A stretch of 38,338 nt of DNA from Treponema sp. (GTDB taxonomy: Bacteria > Spirochaetota > Spirochaetia > Treponematales > Breznakiellaceae). The position numbers and the translations under genes are program-made. The stretch is taken from assembly GCA_031257195.1 (NCBI GenBank), contig JAIRPD010000001.1:1-38338 (forward strand), written 5' to 3'. The stretch's first letter is position 1, and every line of letters starts with the position of its first letter. Below, one piece after another: positions 16,067 through 23,587 of the stretch. A model generated the notes under the pieces. That model was not told the origin of the DNA. It searched no databases and worked only from the letters and a program-made list of their open reading frames with translations.

Positions 16067-16095
16067 TTGACAAAAATAAGCATATAATAAATTAT
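16067..16095 (+). promoter_or_regulatory. Promoter downstream of repeat element A
   Basis: TTGACA at 16067-16072, a 17-base spacer and AATTAT at 16090-16095. A TATAAT also occurs at 16083, too close to that -35. It should drive the membrane-protein gene at 16171. Confidence 0.45.
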
Positions 16096-16170
16096 GGAAT
16101 AAAGGCTGCGCATACGCTACCGCAAGAAATTCTTCGTAAAGAAAATAAATTATGAAAGGAGTATATTACC

Positions 16171-16743
16171 ATGGGTAACAACGCGGAAATCAGAAAAAGA
16201 ATGGAAACTTACCGAAATATCCTTCTTGCGTTCGTATGGATCGGCGCGGCTATTGGCCTCATTGGTGGTTTTATGATGATGGACGGCCCATACCCAATTC
16301 AATCATTTGGGATACCGTTGATAATTATATCTATCATTGGTGGAATCATTGGCCATTTTTTAGTGAATGTGGCATTAGCCATTCCGTTTATTTTATTGAA
16401 CAATGGTGATACTCTCGCCGCTCTTGTTGGCGGTAATGAGAAAAATACTAATGCCCATGGAATAAATAAGGAAGCGATGATTTGTAGATTTTGCGGTAGA
16501 GATATCGCAGGATATGAAAATGAACAAAGAATGAAACTTGATGAAGAAAAAAAGAAAAAAGAGCTTGAATTTCGGGAAAAATATAAAAGTTTTGAAGACC
16601 TTTTTAACGACGCTGATATTATGGAACACGCAAAAGAATTAAGACGTATTTATGGTAAAGATTTATATATTTTGTACTTAAAGACTAAAGCAAAAGAACT
16701 TGGTTTGGGTGATATAGACCTGCATGAAAATGATATTGACTAA
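16171..16743 (+). CDS. Small membrane protein with CxxC motif, unknown function
   Basis: A 190-residue protein not assignable to a known family. Two hydrophobic segments (residues ~17-36 and ~48-75) are followed by a short zinc-ribbon-like half motif CRFCG (around 108) and a Lys/Glu-rich helix (EEKKKKELEFREKYKSFEDLF), probably a coiled coil, on the cytoplasmic side. The start is fixed by AAAGGAG upstream of ATG 16171. It is AT-rich, flanked by the two repeat elements, and lies in the islet with the DinB-like and CoiA-like genes. Confidence 0.75.
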   Translation: MGNNAEIRKRMETYRNILLAFVWIGAAIGLIGGFMMMDGPYPIQSFGIPLIIISIIGGIIGHFLVNVALAIPFILLNNGDTLAALVGGNEKNTNAHGINKEAMICRFCGRDIAGYENEQRMKLDEEKKKKELEFREKYKSFEDLFNDADIMEHAKELRRIYGKDLYILYLKTKAKELGLGDIDLHENDID

Positions 16744-16770
16744 ATAATGATATATGCCATCGTTCCGCCT

Positions 16771-16914
16771 AACAGATTTGTGTCTCCCCCGTCTCCGCGG
16801 GGAGAGGCCGCACTCTCTCGCTCGGTTCTTCTCCGGCGTGTTCGGGGCGGGGGGCAACGCCGCAAGCCGCCCTGGTACCCGTCCCGGGCGTTATATACGG
16901 CCGGGATGTTATAT
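16771..16914 (+). repeat. GC-rich cassette-bounding repeat element, copy B
   Basis: Starts AACAGATTTGTGTCTCC and ends GGCCGGGATGTTATATGC. It shares with copy A the segments TTCGGGGCGGGG, CCCTGGTACCCG and ACGGCCGGGATGTTA. It begins 28 bases after the preceding stop codon, and a TTGACA box follows 35 bases after its end. A weaker third match to the right end is seen near 18009-18046. Confidence 0.8.
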
Positions 16915-16948
16915 GCAATACGCCCTGAAATAAATTCCAGAGAATTAG

Positions 16949-16977
16949 TTGACAAATAATACAAGTTGATATATATT
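16949..16977 (+). promoter_or_regulatory. Promoter of the CoiA-like gene
   Basis: TTGACA at 16949-16954, a 17-base spacer and TATATT at 16972-16977. The predicted transcription start is within a base or two of the ATG at 16985, so the message may be leaderless, although AGGA lies just before the ATG. Confidence 0.65.
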
Positions 16978-16984
16978 AGGAATC

Positions 16985-17932
16985 ATGGAAAAGGAAATAC
17001 TCTACAAATATGCGGAAAACAGTGCTGGAAAAATAATCCACATTGATAATGCTGTAAAAGGTAATGAATACTTTTGCCCTGGGTGTAAACAATCTTTTAT
17101 TTTCAAACATGGACAAATAAGGCGACACCATTTCGCGCATAAAAACGACACCGATAATTGTTCCAAAGAAACCTACTTACATGAATTGGGGAAAAAAATA
17201 TTCTGTGAAACTTATGAACAATGTCTAAATGCCAATGAACCGTTTTATATTTCTACTTCGGTATCCGCCGTTTGTAAATATAATGGAATCACTCAATATA
17301 AAAATTGTATTAAAGGCGCTACTGTTCCATTTGATTTAACATCCAGTTTTAAACATATTGAATGTGAAAAGAATCATGGAAATTTTAGACCTGATATAAC
17401 ACTTTCCAATGATTTCGGCGACATAATTTTTATAGAGATAGCGGTTACTCACCCTTGCGACAAAGAGAAAATAGCAAGCAAAAATAAGATTATTGAAATT
17501 AACATTAAGGATGAATCAGACGTGAGCGTAATAATCGGGAAAACTCTAACAGACCAAAGTGAATTCATAAAAAATTTTAGTCTCGAAGAAAATTTGCATG
17601 ATAAGGGTGAGGATATAAAATTTTATAATTTCGAAAATTTCAATGTACTTGTTGAGCCTATTTGTAATGATAATACTTTGTTGCTTTATTTATTTACTTT
17701 AAAGGACGGAAGAAATGTTCTAATTCAAAGACGCAAAAGGGAAACATGCCAGCTTGTATATGAAAATATAAATGCCATTCAATCTATCAAACCTATTATC
17801 CCCAGGAGTATACCCTGGCGGATAAAGCCCCATTATGATCATGATCCTAACCATGGTGGACCGGGAAAAACAAAACATTTTAATTCAAAATACCGACGTA
17901 GGCATAATCATACACCAAAGAAAAGAAGGTGA
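16985..17932 (+). CDS. CoiA-like zinc/nuclease-domain protein
   Basis: A 315-residue protein resembling the competence protein CoiA family. The N-terminal part has a zinc-binding set (YFCPGC at 30-34, RRHHFAH at 46-52) and KETYLHELGKK. It is followed by a restriction-endonuclease-like core with RPDI (Asp137) and FIEIAVTH (Glu151), the D...ExA form of a PD-(D/E)xK site. The C-terminus is strongly basic. CoiA-like proteins act on DNA during uptake and recombination in Firmicutes. In islands they may also be defence nucleases. It is AT-rich and has its own promoter. No competence genes are nearby. Confidence 0.75.
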   Translation: MEKEILYKYAENSAGKIIHIDNAVKGNEYFCPGCKQSFIFKHGQIRRHHFAHKNDTDNCSKETYLHELGKKIFCETYEQCLNANEPFYISTSVSAVCKYNGITQYKNCIKGATVPFDLTSSFKHIECEKNHGNFRPDITLSNDFGDIIFIEIAVTHPCDKEKIASKNKIIEINIKDESDVSVIIGKTLTDQSEFIKNFSLEENLHDKGEDIKFYNFENFNVLVEPICNDNTLLLYLFTLKDGRNVLIQRRKRETCQLVYENINAIQSIKPIIPRSIPWRIKPHYDHDPNHGGPGKTKHFNSKYRRRHNHTPKKRR

Positions 17933-18080
17933 TAAAAAATGCACAGCATCCCCAGCGTCGCATGATGGGATTGTGTATGCTTCCGACACTTACACTCCAT
18001 CGGCCCACAACCGGAACGTTACGCGAAATACGCCACAAAATTTATTTTAACACATGTATAAAGACCATACGAAAAAAGGA

Positions 18081-18109
18081 TTGACTAAGTAAAGATTTGA
18101 GTATATAAT
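18081..18109 (+). promoter_or_regulatory. Strong promoter without an intact downstream gene
   Basis: TTGACT at 18081-18086, 17-base spacer, perfect TATAAT at 18104-18109. Only very short frames follow, so it serves a lost gene or a non-coding RNA. Confidence 0.6.
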
Positions 18110-18359
18110 ATGATAAACCTGTTGAACGTTTTATGAAACAATATGGAGTGTTGAATTGGGCGGTATAAACATAATAATCATAATTATTTTTTTTAATTCT
18201 TATATATTCTAAGGAAAATAAATATGAACTGGAAAATTAATAAAAAAATGGCATCGCTATAAAAGTGGAACAAATAACTACAAGATAACCGAAAACATAG
18301 TGACGCAAAAACAGGGGGATGGCAAGATATAGAAATAAGCGATAAATATAAAACGATGG

Positions 18360-18388
18360 TTGACAAAATAATATAAATCGAATAATAT
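18360..18388 (+). promoter_or_regulatory. Promoter of the acyltransferase remnant
   Basis: TTGACA at 18360-18365, 17-base spacer, TAATAT at 18383-18388, followed by an AAGGGAGA ribosome-binding site before ATG 18410. Confidence 0.6.
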
Positions 18389-18409
18389 ACCCAAGGGAGA
18401 CTTGAGATT

Positions 18410-18508
18410 ATGAATAACAGAATTTATTTTATGGATTCACTCCGCGGCTTTACCATCTTATTGGTTGTCATTTTTCATTTGACATTGCTTTATACCGAGT
18501 GTATATAA
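18410..18508 (+). pseudogene. N-terminal remnant of an acyltransferase 3 (OafA-like) gene
   Basis: The 32-codon frame reads MNNRIYFMDSLRGFTILLVV followed by IFHLTLLYTECI and TAA. MDSLRGxxxLLVVxFH is the classic first-helix signature of acyltransferase 3 membrane proteins, which are usually over 330 residues. Promoter and ribosome-binding site are intact, but everything after the first helix is gone and the antitoxin gene follows 52 bases later. The break may mark where the toxin-antitoxin cassette joined or where a deletion occurred. Confidence 0.75.
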
Positions 18509-18509
18509 T
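18479..18509 (+). promoter_or_regulatory. Promoter of the toxin-antitoxin pair inside the remnant
   Basis: TTGACA at 18479-18484 with TATATA at 18502-18507 (17-base spacer) or TATAAT at 18504-18509 (19-base spacer). It overlaps the end of the acyltransferase remnant. Confidence 0.5.
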
Positions 18510-18560
18510 ACAGAATATAAGGCATTTGTTAAAATTTTGGCCATTTTAAGGAGCAAGAAT

Positions 18561-18785
18561 ATGGTTAAAAGGTTAATTCAGCATGGAAACAGCGCCGCTT
18601 TAGTAATTGACAAGCCTATTATGGAAATATTGAACATAACCGATGAGACAGTCTTTGAATTAAGCACCGATGGGGAAAATTTAATATTGTCTCCCCAGAT
18701 TGAAATTAATCAGGAGATACATATAATAAATTCACTGGAAAGAATAAACAGGAAACATGGAACTGTATTAAAAAAACTTGGGTAG
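18561..18785 (+). CDS. AbrB/MazE-type antitoxin
   Basis: A 74-residue SpoVT/AbrB-fold DNA-binding antitoxin. It begins MVKRLIQHGNSAALVIDKPI, the swapped-hairpin DNA-binding unit, followed by NITDETVFELSTDGENLILSP and a C-terminal tail that would bind and neutralise the toxin. The ATG at 18561 follows AAGGAG. It precedes the Doc-like toxin gene by seven bases, as expected for a type II module, and probably represses its own promoter. Confidence 0.88.
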   Translation: MVKRLIQHGNSAALVIDKPIMEILNITDETVFELSTDGENLILSPQIEINQEIHIINSLERINRKHGTVLKKLG

Positions 18786-18792
18786 AATAAAA

Positions 18793-19143
18793 ATGATAAA
18801 ATTTTTAACATTGTCTGAAGTATTGGTTATATTGGAAGACCAAATACGGAATTACGGCGGAATATATGGAGTGAGGGATTTGAATTTGTTAAGTTCCGCG
18901 ATATATATGCCGCAATCAAGTTTTGATGGAGAATATTTACATAAAACAATACCCGCGATGGCGGCGGCGTACGCGTTTCATATCTGTCAAAACCATCCGT
19001 TTATTGACGGAAACAAAAGGGTTACCCTGGCAAGTTCATTGGTATTTTTGGATATAAATGGATATACTTTTCATTGTACTGATGAAACATTGTATAATGA
19101 AATAATAGAAATGGCAAAAGGCGAAATAAAAAACAAGATTTGA
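18793..19143 (+). CDS. doc: Doc-type (Fic fold) toxin
   Basis: A 116-residue death-on-curing toxin. The Fic/Doc catalytic motif HPFIDGNKR is at residues 68-76. The Doc-type N-terminus is also present (FLTLSEVLVILEDQI...YGGIYGVRDLNLLSSAI). Doc proteins phosphorylate elongation factor Tu and stop translation. The variable Ile in HPFIDGNK corresponds to the Doc/Fic-variable position. The ATG at 18793 lies seven bases after the antitoxin stop. The partner here is AbrB-type rather than the classic Phd. Confidence 0.92.
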   Translation: MIKFLTLSEVLVILEDQIRNYGGIYGVRDLNLLSSAIYMPQSSFDGEYLHKTIPAMAAAYAFHICQNHPFIDGNKRVTLASSLVFLDINGYTFHCTDETLYNEIIEMAKGEIKNKI

Positions 19144-19282
19144 TAAAATTTTACGAAAAATATTCAAAAGAGAATAGTTGAAATTATGGTACGCTACATA
19201 ATAGGATTGGTATACGCTTCACCGCCCGCGCGGTTTCAGAAAGTCCCGCGGTTCCGGGGCGTATAAAACAAGGAGGATGTAT

Positions 19283-20185
19283 ATGAAAACAAAAAAACGC
19301 TGGATAGCGCCGCTGGCGGCCGCGCTGGTCCTGGGGCTGTGCGGCTGTTCACCGGAGCCAGCCTCCGAAAAGGGAGGCTCCGCGAATCCCTTTACCGGAA
19401 AGCGCGGACTGGCCCTGATTCCCCAGGAATCGTTGTACGAGGAATCCTTTGCCGCTTACCGGCGGGTTATCGAGGAAAGCGTGGTTGTTACCGGCACCGC
19501 CCAGGCTGAACTTGTCCGGCGGGTGGGTGAGCGCCTAAGGGCCGCCACGGAGCGATGGGCGGCGGCCAGCGGTACGCCTGAGTATCTTGAGGATTTTCAG
19601 TGGGAGTATAACCTTATCGAGGAGGATGTTCCTAACGCCTGGTGCATGCCCGGCGGCAAGATCGCCGTCTTAACGGGGATTCTTCCCCTCACGGAAAACG
19701 AGGACGGCCTGGCGGTGGTGCTGGGCCACGAGATAGCCCACGCCCTGCTTAACCACGGCCAGCGGCGGGCCAGCGCGGGGATTTTACAAAAGCTGGGGGC
19801 CCTGGGGGTTCAGGTGGCCGTAACCATAGACCAGATGAAAAAGAATAACCCCAACGCGATCAGGAACGGCCAAACCGCCGCGGATGTTTTTACCGGGGCG
19901 ACAACGCTGCTGGGAACCCTGCCGTACAGCCGCTCCCATGAAACCGAGGCGGACAAAACCGGCCTCACCCTGATGCTTATCGCCGGGTACAACGGGGACG
20001 AGGCGCCGGCCTTCTGGGAACGGATGGCCCGGCGGGAGGGCGGCGGGGAGCCGGAGTCTCCCGGACTGGAATTTTTTTCCACCCATCCCTCAGACGAACG
20101 GCGTATCGCCGATCTTAAAAAAGAACTCCCCGCCGCCAGGGAATCGGCGGCGCTGGTTCTTAACGGCCCAAAGACCGTGGAATAA
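19283..20185 (+). CDS. M48-family metallopeptidase lipoprotein
   Basis: A 300-residue zinc peptidase. The signal peptide MKTKKRWIAPLAAALVLGLC ends at the lipobox LCGC. The catalytic motif HEIAH lies in VVLGHEIAHALLNHG, with the third zinc ligand in SHETEADKTG. This fits the Oma1/LoiP/BepA-like group that degrades misfolded envelope proteins. The ATG at 19283 is seven bases from AAGGAGG. The ATG at 19277 is too close to that site. It lies after the AT-rich islet and is convergent with pstA. Confidence 0.93.
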   Translation: MKTKKRWIAPLAAALVLGLCGCSPEPASEKGGSANPFTGKRGLALIPQESLYEESFAAYRRVIEESVVVTGTAQAELVRRVGERLRAATERWAAASGTPEYLEDFQWEYNLIEEDVPNAWCMPGGKIAVLTGILPLTENEDGLAVVLGHEIAHALLNHGQRRASAGILQKLGALGVQVAVTIDQMKKNNPNAIRNGQTAADVFTGATTLLGTLPYSRSHETEADKTGLTLMLIAGYNGDEAPAFWERMARREGGGEPESPGLEFFSTHPSDERRIADLKKELPAARESAALVLNGPKTVE

Positions 20186-20337
20186 CGGCCGGGGTTTTCC
20201 CGGGATTCGCGAAACGCGGCGGGCGCGGCCGCCGGTTACGGAAATCGCCAAGGGGCAGCTGGGGATGTGCCCGCGAATTTCACGGCGCGGAGTTCGCGGA
20301 AAAACTCCCGGACGGTTCCGCAAAGCTGAACCGCGGT

Positions 20338-21186
20338 TTACTCCGCGCGGCGATTCCCAATTTTCCGGGCTAGAAACCCGGAAAGGCTGTTGATCCCTAT
20401 CACCAGTACCAGGAGCGCCACCGCGGCGGCGTAGGCCTGGTTGATGTGGAGCCCCTCGCTGGAAAGGCTGTACATGTGGACCGCCAGGGTCCGCGCGGAA
20501 GAGAAGGGACTGGAGGGGATCTTGGGCACCGTTCCGGCGGTGAAGATCAGCGCCGCCGTCTCCCCCGCGATACGGCCCACCGCCAGGATAACCCCCGCGA
20601 GGATTCCCGGCGCGGCGGCGGGCAGGACAATGGCGAACACGGTCCGCAGTTTTCCCGCCCCCAGGCCAAAGCTGCCTTCCCGGTACGAGTCGGGAACGCT
20701 CATCAGCGCCTCCTCGGTGGTCCGCATGATCAAGGGAAGGATCATCACCCCCAGGGTAAAGGCCCCGGCCAGGAGAGAATAGCCCCAGCCCAGGGAGACC
20801 ACAAAGAGCAGCATCCCAAAGAGGCCGTAAATGATAGAAGGAATTCCCGCCAGGGTGTCCGCCGCCAGGCGTACCGCGGTTATCAGCCTGCTGCCCCGCC
20901 GGGCGTATTCGGCGAGCCACACGGCGGCGGCGACGCCCACGGGTACGGCCAGCAGCAGGGACGCCAGGGTAATCAGAACCGTGTTGATCAGCGCCGGCGC
21001 GAAGGATACGTTTACGCTGGTGTATTCCCAGGCGAAGAGGGACAGGGAAAGGTGGGGGAGTCCCTTAACCAGGATATAACCGATCAGGAAGAGGATCACA
21101 AACATGGTTATTCCCGCCGCCCCCAGGGTAAGCAGCCGCAGCAGCAGCGACAGGGGTCTTTTTCGCGGATTCCAGAGTTTTTTCAC
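20338..21186 (-). CDS. pstA: Phosphate ABC transporter permease PstA
   Basis: A 282-residue permease with six helices and the PstA signature LAADTLAGIPSIIYGLFGML and the coupling loop ALMSVPDSYREGSFGLGAGK. It forms the phosphate channel with PstC. Its start overlaps the pstC end by four bases. The gene is the last of pstSCA. No pstB or phoU follows: the next gene is the convergent M48 peptidase. Confidence 0.95.
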   Translation of the reverse strand: MKKLWNPRKRPLSLLLRLLTLGAAGITMFVILFLIGYILVKGLPHLSLSLFAWEYTSVNVSFAPALINTVLITLASLLLAVPVGVAAAVWLAEYARRGSRLITAVRLAADTLAGIPSIIYGLFGMLLFVVSLGWGYSLLAGAFTLGVMILPLIMRTTEEALMSVPDSYREGSFGLGAGKLRTVFAIVLPAAAPGILAGVILAVGRIAGETAALIFTAGTVPKIPSSPFSSARTLAVHMYSLSSEGLHINQAYAAAVALLVLVIGINSLSGFLARKIGNRRAE

Positions 21187-22022
21187 GCCCGTTTCCTTTT
21201 GCTCAGGGAAAGCAGAATATTGATCAACAGGATGAACACGAACAGCACCACCGCCGTGGCGATGAGGGATTCCCGGTGAAGGCCCGAGGCGTAGCCCATC
21301 TCCAGGACGATGTTGGCCGTCATGGTCCGCAGCCCCTTGAAGAAGCTTTGGGGGATCACCGCCTGATTCCCCGCCACCATGATCACCGCCGTGGTTTCAC
21401 CGATGGCCCTGCCTAAGCCCAGCACCACCCCCGCCATGATCCCCGACTTCGCCGCGGGGAGGACGGCGAAAAACACCGACCACTCGTGGGTGGCCCCCAG
21501 GGCCAGGGCGCCTTCGTAATAGCTTTCCGGTACCGCCCGGATCGCCGCCTCCGACACGGTAATGATGGTGGGGAGGATCATCATCCCCAGGAGGATCGAG
21601 ACGGTAAGGAGGCTTTTCCCGCCGCCCCCGGACAAGACCCGGAGGGCGGGAACCAGTACCACCATGCCAAAGAAACCGTAAAGGATCGAGGGGATTCCCG
21701 CCAGGAGCGAAACGCCGGGGGAAAGGAAGCGCAGAAGCCGCTTTCCGCAAAAGCGGGCCATGAACACGGCGGTAAGCACCCCCGCGGGCACCCCCAGGGT
21801 AACGGCCCCCGCGGTGGCGTAGAGGCTTCCCAGAATCATGGGGGCTATGCCGTACCAGTCGTTTCCCGGTTTCCAGAGGATTCCCGTAAGAAACGCGAGG
21901 GGCCCGATCTTTCCAATCGCGGGAAGGCCGTTGGCGAAAAGGAAGAGGCATATCAGGGCCACGCAGAGGACGCACACGCAGGCCGCCGTTAAAAAGGCGG
22001 CCTGGGCCAGTTTTTCTTTCAC
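21183..22022 (-). CDS. pstC: Phosphate ABC transporter permease PstC
   Basis: A 279-residue permease with the PstC motifs LLAGIPSILYGFFGMV, AIRAVPESYYEGALALGATHEWS and GLGRAIGETTAVIMVAGN. It pairs with PstA in high-affinity phosphate import. It overlaps pstS by four bases and pstA by four bases, so the three genes are one transcriptional unit. Confidence 0.95.
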   Translation of the reverse strand: MKEKLAQAAFLTAACVCVLCVALICLFLFANGLPAIGKIGPLAFLTGILWKPGNDWYGIAPMILGSLYATAGAVTLGVPAGVLTAVFMARFCGKRLLRFLSPGVSLLAGIPSILYGFFGMVVLVPALRVLSGGGGKSLLTVSILLGMMILPTIITVSEAAIRAVPESYYEGALALGATHEWSVFFAVLPAAKSGIMAGVVLGLGRAIGETTAVIMVAGNQAVIPQSFFKGLRTMTANIVLEMGYASGLHRESLIATAVVLFVFILLINILLSLSKRKRA

Positions 22023-22909
22023 CGGCCAATGTCCGCCCAGCTGGTAACGGCCCCGGTAAAGATGTCCTTTACCCGCTCTTTGGAAAGCCCCTGGAGGGGG
22101 TTTTTGTTGTTGACGATAACGGCGATACCGTCCATGGCGATGGTGGTTCCCAGAACGCCTTTTTCCGTTTCGCCGCTTTTAAGTTCCCGGGAGGCCATGC
22201 CGATGTCGCAGACCCCCTCAAGAACGGCGTTTATGCCGGTGGAAGAGTCGCTCTGCTGGATCTCGATGTTCACCCCGGGGTTGATCGCCAGGTAGGCCTC
22301 CCTTAGTTTTTCCATCACCGGGGTTACGGAGGAAGAGCCCGCCACCACCACCTTGCCGGAAACTTTGCCGCCGGTGAAGGGGCCGGTATCGCCGATCCTG
22401 ATGTAGTGATTTTTCTCGATCACGTCCTGGCCGTTCCCGCTCATTATAAAACCGATGAAGTCCTGGGCCTGGGGGCTTACCGTTCCCTTAACGGCGATGT
22501 TAAAGGGCCGGGAAATTTTGTAAACCCCGGCGGCCACATTGTCCGGGGTAGCGGCCGCGCCGTCGATCTCCAGGGCCTTGACCGTGTCGTTCAGGGAACC
22601 CAGGGAAATGTACCCTATGGCGTTCTTGTCCCCCGCCACGGAGGTGATCATCACCGCCGTGTTGTTGGTGATCTCCGCGGCGGCGCTGGTATTGTCCACT
22701 TTGTTTTCCATGACACCAAAGAGTTCCACAAAGGCGCTCCGCGTCCCCGATCCTTCCTCCCGGGAAATAAGGGTAACAAGTTCGTTCTTTGTTCCGGCGT
22801 CCTTTCCGCCGCCGCAGGAGGCGGCGAACGCGGCAAAGGCTAAAGCCAGGGCCGCGAACGTGAAGTTCCGGGCCGCAATCTCCGGAATCAGGCGGCTTCT
22901 TGTTTTCAT
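22019..22909 (-). CDS. pstS: Phosphate-binding lipoprotein PstS, circularly permuted
   Basis: A 296-residue lipoprotein (signal ending AFAAFAASC). The order of its halves is inverted relative to the usual PstS. The segment normally in the second half (LISREEGSGTRSAFVELF, then AIGYISLGSLNDTVKAL and the ISRPFNIAVKG region) comes first. The usual first half (VVVAGSSSVTPVMEKLREAY, DIGMASRELKSGE, GIAVIVNNKNPLQGL) comes last and ends at IFTGAVTSWADIGR. All phosphate-binding motifs are present, so it should fold as a normal Venus-flytrap with new ends. The ATG at 22909 is seven bases from AGAGAGG. It is first in pstSCA. Confidence 0.9.
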   Translation of the reverse strand: MKTRSRLIPEIAARNFTFAALALAFAAFAASCGGGKDAGTKNELVTLISREEGSGTRSAFVELFGVMENKVDNTSAAAEITNNTAVMITSVAGDKNAIGYISLGSLNDTVKALEIDGAAATPDNVAAGVYKISRPFNIAVKGTVSPQAQDFIGFIMSGNGQDVIEKNHYIRIGDTGPFTGGKVSGKVVVAGSSSVTPVMEKLREAYLAINPGVNIEIQQSDSSTGINAVLEGVCDIGMASRELKSGETEKGVLGTTIAMDGIAVIVNNKNPLQGLSKERVKDIFTGAVTSWADIGR

Positions 22910-23054
22910 ACACATTCCTCTCTTTAAAAGTTGTTTTGTTATGTAAATTGATAACGGGGGAATGTCAAAAGTAACGCCCGGTTTGTGTCAAACCCGGGCA
23001 AAATCCTTCAGCCGGGGCGCTTGTCCGGGGAACGAAAACGGTTTATCATGGATC

Positions 23055-23531
23055 ATGGTGTACCCAACGCGGAGAAAAGACCGGGAAGTGTCTCGGGACG
23101 AGGCCTTGATGATTCTGGACAAAGCCCCCTATGGGGTGCTTTCCACGGTGGACGGGGACGGCGTTCCCTACGGCGTCCCCCTTTCCCTGGCCCGGGACGG
23201 GGAGTGGCTGTACTTTCACTGCGCCCAGGAGGGACACAAGCTCGACAACCTCCGGGTCCGGCCCAGGGTCCAGGCGCTTTTTGTGGGCGGCGCGGAAACG
23301 GTGGAAAATCAGTTTACCCTGATCTACGAGTCGGCCATGGTCTTTGGCGCCGCCCGGGAAGTTACCGCCCCGGAGGAAAAGCTCCGCGGCCTGCGGGTTA
23401 TCTGCCGGCGTTTTACCCCCGGCAACATGGACGCCTTTGAGGAGTACGCCGCGAGGCTGCTGGACAAAACCGGGGTCTGGAAAATCCGGATTGAGGAAAT
23501 TTCGGGCAAACGCCGGGCCGCGGCGGATTAA
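23055..23531 (+). CDS. Pyridoxamine 5'-phosphate oxidase-fold flavoprotein, NimA-like
   Basis: A 158-residue split-barrel protein. Visible features are APYGVLSTVDGDGVPYGVPLS (the flavin-phosphate-binding strand pair), WLYFHCAQEGHKLDNLR and RVQALFVGG, as in NimA/PNPOx-like proteins that bind FMN or haem. The function is probably reduction of a nitro or other small substrate, unverified. The start at 23055 begins at the conserved MVYPTRRKDREV. The ribosome-binding site is weak. It stands alone between divergent pstS and the YidC-sulfatase gene. Confidence 0.85.
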   Translation: MVYPTRRKDREVSRDEALMILDKAPYGVLSTVDGDGVPYGVPLSLARDGEWLYFHCAQEGHKLDNLRVRPRVQALFVGGAETVENQFTLIYESAMVFGAAREVTAPEEKLRGLRVICRRFTPGNMDAFEEYAARLLDKTGVWKIRIEEISGKRRAAAD

Positions 23532-23587
23532 CTTGACCTAATTGACGGGCTACCATAACCAAAAGCGAGACCGGTCAGGAGGAAATT

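Larger units (their letters stand above)
17933..18409. other. AT-rich gap with promoter signals but no intact gene
   Basis: Nearly 480 bases of decayed-looking AT-rich DNA. It contains a degenerate match to the right end of the repeat elements (~18009-18046), a strong promoter at 18081-18109, several frames broken by stops, an eight-base T run near 18187, and a second promoter at 18360-18388 serving the acyltransferase remnant. A small RNA starting near 18116 is possible. No folded RNA family was recognised. Confidence 0.5.

Noticed and set aside
15895-16914. CRISPR array or insertion sequence ends
   Set aside because: Only two clear copies about 880 bases apart with full genes between, no short regular spacers, no transposase and no target-site duplication seen.
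18109-18260. Short frames after the 18081 promoter as peptide genes
   Set aside because: They are under 15 codons, lack ribosome-binding sites and have no recognisable content.
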